Shown in pieces: positions 62,418 through 64,000 of a stretch of DNA of 64,000 bases. This DNA is from Paraburkholderia sp. BL9I2N2 (GTDB lineage Bacteria > Pseudomonadota > Gammaproteobacteria > Burkholderiales > Burkholderiaceae). The stretch is from contig NZ_SMGP01000003.1 of the NCBI RefSeq assembly GCF_004339745.1, positions 806,001 through 870,000 of the forward strand, in the 5' to 3' direction. A model generated the notes under the pieces. The model was given only the letters and a program-made list of their open reading frames with translations. It was not told where the DNA came from and did no database searches. The translations under genes and the position numbers were made by a program. Numbering within the stretch: the first letter of the stretch is position 1; every line of letters begins with the position of its first letter.

Positions 62418-64000
62418 ATGTCCGATACCGTTGGCGACTTCATCATCGAACGGCTCCACGCCTGGGGCGTCCGCCGCATCTACGGTTACCCCGGCGACGG
62501 GATCAACGGCGTCTTCGGGGCCCTGAACCGCGCTCAATCCGAATCCCGGAAACATCGCAAAAGCAAGGACGAAGGCAAAGAAGCACCCGCCCCGATCGAA
62601 TTCATCCAGGTCCGGCACGAAGAAATGGCCGCCTTCATGGCTACGGCTCACGCCAAATTTACCGGTGAACTCGGTGTGTGCATCGCCACCTCTGGCCCTG
62701 GCGCCTCGCATCTGATTACCGGCCTCTACGATGCTCGGATGGATCACATGCCGGTCCTCGCCATTGCCGGCCAGCAAGCCCGCGCGGCGCTCGGCGGCCA
62801 CTATCAGCAGGAACTCGACCTCGTCTCGATGTTCAAGGATGTCGCCGGCGCCTTCGTCGAACAGGCCAGCGTTCCCGCTCAAGTCCGCCATCTGGTCGAC
62901 CGCGCCGTGCGCATTGCGCTCTCCGAGCGCAAGGTCACCGCTATCGTGCTGCCCAACGATCTGCAGGATCTGCCCTACGAAGCACCCGGCCGCAAGCACG
63001 GCACGCTGCATTCGGGCGTGGGCTACCGCGCGCCGCGTCTCATGCCCTATCCCGACGATCTCCAGCAAGCCGCCGACGTCCTCAACGCCGGCAAGAAGAT
63101 CGCGATCCTCGTCGGCGCCGGCGCCTTGCATGCCACGGATGAAGTCATCGCCGTCGCCGAAAAACTCGGTGCTGGTGTCGCGAAGGCGCTGCTCGGCAAA
63201 GCTGCCCTGCCCGACGATCTGCCTTGGGTCACCGGTTCGATCGGCCTGCTCGGCACGAAGCCGAGCTACGACCTGATGACCGAATGCGACACGTTGCTGA
63301 TGATTGGCTCTGGCTTTCCCTACGCGGAATTCCTGCCGAAAGAAGGCGCGGCCCGCGGCGTGCAGATCGACATCAAGGCGGACATGCTGAGCCTGCGCTA
63401 TCCGATGGAAGTGAATCTGGTCGGCGATAGTGTCGAAACCTTGCGCGCGTTGCTGCCGCTGCTCGAAGAAAAGCCGGACCGTGCGTGGCGCAAGAAGATC
63501 GAAGGCTGGACCGCGGACTGGTGGAAGACGCTCGAGAAGCGCGCACACGAACCCGGCAAAGACGCGGTCAATCCGCAGCGCACTGTGTGGGAGTTGTCCA
63601 AACGCATCCCTGCTAACTCCATCGTCACGAGCGATTCCGGATCTTGCGCGAACTGGTACGCACGCGACCTGAAGGTACAGCGCGGCATGATGTGCTCGCT
63701 GTCCGGCGGACTCGCGTCGATGGGCGCGGCCGTGCCGTACGCGATCGCCGCCAAGTTCGCCTACCCTGAGCGACCCGTGATCGCATTGGTTGGAGACGGC
63801 GCGATGCAGATGAACAACATGGCGGAACTGATCACGGTCTCGAAGTATTGGAAGAACTGGGCCGATCCGCGCTGGATCTGCATGGTGCTGAATAACGGCG
63901 ATCTCAACCAGGTCACGTGGGAGCAGCGCGCGATGGAAGGCGATCCGAAGTTCGAAGCATCGCAGGATATTCCCTCGGTGCCCTATCACAAGTTTGCGGA
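62418..64000 (+). CDS. TPP-dependent pyruvate oxidase/acetolactate synthase-like enzyme (3' partial)
   Basis: The frame from ATG 62418 (AAGGAG upstream) is open to the window edge, about 527 codons. Motifs: GVRRIYGYPGDGINGVFGAL, catalytic Glu68 in QVRHEEMAAF, CIATSGPGASHLITGLYDA, and the TPP motif from GDGAMQM (Gly459) to LNNGDLN (Asn492). Closest to quinone-dependent pyruvate dehydrogenase (PoxB)-type thiamine enzymes. A charged insertion (ESRKHRKSKDEGKEAPAP) lies before the Glu68 strand, where relatives usually have only a few residues. The C-terminus lies outside the window. Confidence 0.9.
   Translation, partial: MSDTVGDFIIERLHAWGVRRIYGYPGDGINGVFGALNRAQSESRKHRKSKDEGKEAPAPIEFIQVRHEEMAAFMATAHAKFTGELGVCIATSGPGASHLITGLYDARMDHMPVLAIAGQQARAALGGHYQQELDLVSMFKDVAGAFVEQASVPAQVRHLVDRAVRIALSERKVTAIVLPNDLQDLPYEAPGRKHGTLHSGVGYRAPRLMPYPDDLQQAADVLNAGKKIAILVGAGALHATDEVIAVAEKLGAGVAKALLGKAALPDDLPWVTGSIGLLGTKPSYDLMTECDTLLMIGSGFPYAEFLPKEGAARGVQIDIKADMLSLRYPMEVNLVGDSVETLRALLPLLEEKPDRAWRKKIEGWTADWWKTLEKRAHEPGKDAVNPQRTVWELSKRIPANSIVTSDSGSCANWYARDLKVQRGMMCSLSGGLASMGAAVPYAIAAKFAYPERPVIALVGDGAMQMNNMAELITVSKYWKNWADPRWICMVLNNGDLNQVTWEQRAMEGDPKFEASQDIPSVPYHKFA

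Noticed and set aside
62394..63989. Long open frame (531 codons) on the minus strand at the right end
   Set aside because: It is antisense to the clearly conserved TPP-dependent enzyme; its translation is rich in His/Arg/Asp with no family motif, typical of a GC-rich shadow frame.
1..64000. CRISPR arrays
   Set aside because: No series of regularly spaced direct repeats was seen, and no cas gene.
1..64000. tRNA or rRNA genes
   Set aside because: No cloverleaf with a T-loop and CCA-type end and no rRNA-like block was noticed by eye; a tRNAscan run would be decisive.

Overview
The window reads as a stretch of a GC-rich betaproteobacterial chromosome or megaplasmid, most likely Burkholderiaceae (Paraburkholderia/Caballeronia type). 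The grounds are the GC-rich coding style, a Burkholderia-type Tad locus, a Gram-negative trimeric porin, an AAHS aromatic-acid transporter, pqiABC, and many TetR and LysR regulators. This assignment rests on protein resemblance from memory; no database search was run.

Layout. 1-10.5 kb: an almost complete Tad/Flp type IVc pilus locus on the + strand (prepilin peptidase, CpaB, secretin, small lipoprotein, CpaE/TadZ, CpaF/TadA, TadB, TadC, TadD, TadE, TadG). Its genes are tightly packed and several overlap by 1-8 bases; the Flp pilin must lie to the left of the window. 10.5-11.3 kb: a truncated TetR gene and a small membrane protein. 12-21.4 kb: a seven-gene minus-strand catabolic operon (extradiol dioxygenase, FAH-family hydrolase, acyl-CoA ligase, small protein, OmpW, and a two-subunit molybdoenzyme of the pyrogallol transhydroxylase/resorcinol hydroxylase type) with a divergent TetR. 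22.4-33 kb: a six-gene minus-strand operon joining a complete RND efflux system to pqiABC, with a divergent TetR closely related to the previous one. 33-34 kb: an AI-2E family membrane protein.

34-64 kb is a patchwork of intact modules set among decayed genes. Intact: a TPR protein, TetR-ohr-esterase, TetR/SDR/Tat-exported hydrolase, a nuclease-like protein of foreign look, a PhyH dioxygenase, porin-AAHS transporter-amidase-LysR, Nudix, a DUF4118/PAS histidine kinase, and a TPP-dependent oxidase that runs off the right end. Decayed: LysR/receiver chimera, arylsulfatase, HU, TnsC/TniQ-like, APC permease, methyltransferase, DUF2231, IS6 transposase, MBL hydrolase, MgtC, PntA and carboxymuconolactone decarboxylase remnants.

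The most striking regulatory signal is a 30-bp promoter element (TTGACA-N17-TTTAAT, with further conservation inside the spacer) that occurs four times (near 11.7, 21.6, 32.2 and 34.3 kb). Two copies sit exactly in the divergent gaps between paralogous TetR genes and the catabolic and efflux/pqi operons, overlapping the TetR-side promoters. This suggests one shared regulon. The other two copies are orphans beside decayed or unrecognised sequence. The best candidate for an undescribed system is this regulon: a molybdoenzyme-initiated aromatic ring-cleavage pathway coupled to an RND plus MCE (Pqi) envelope export/maintenance operon.
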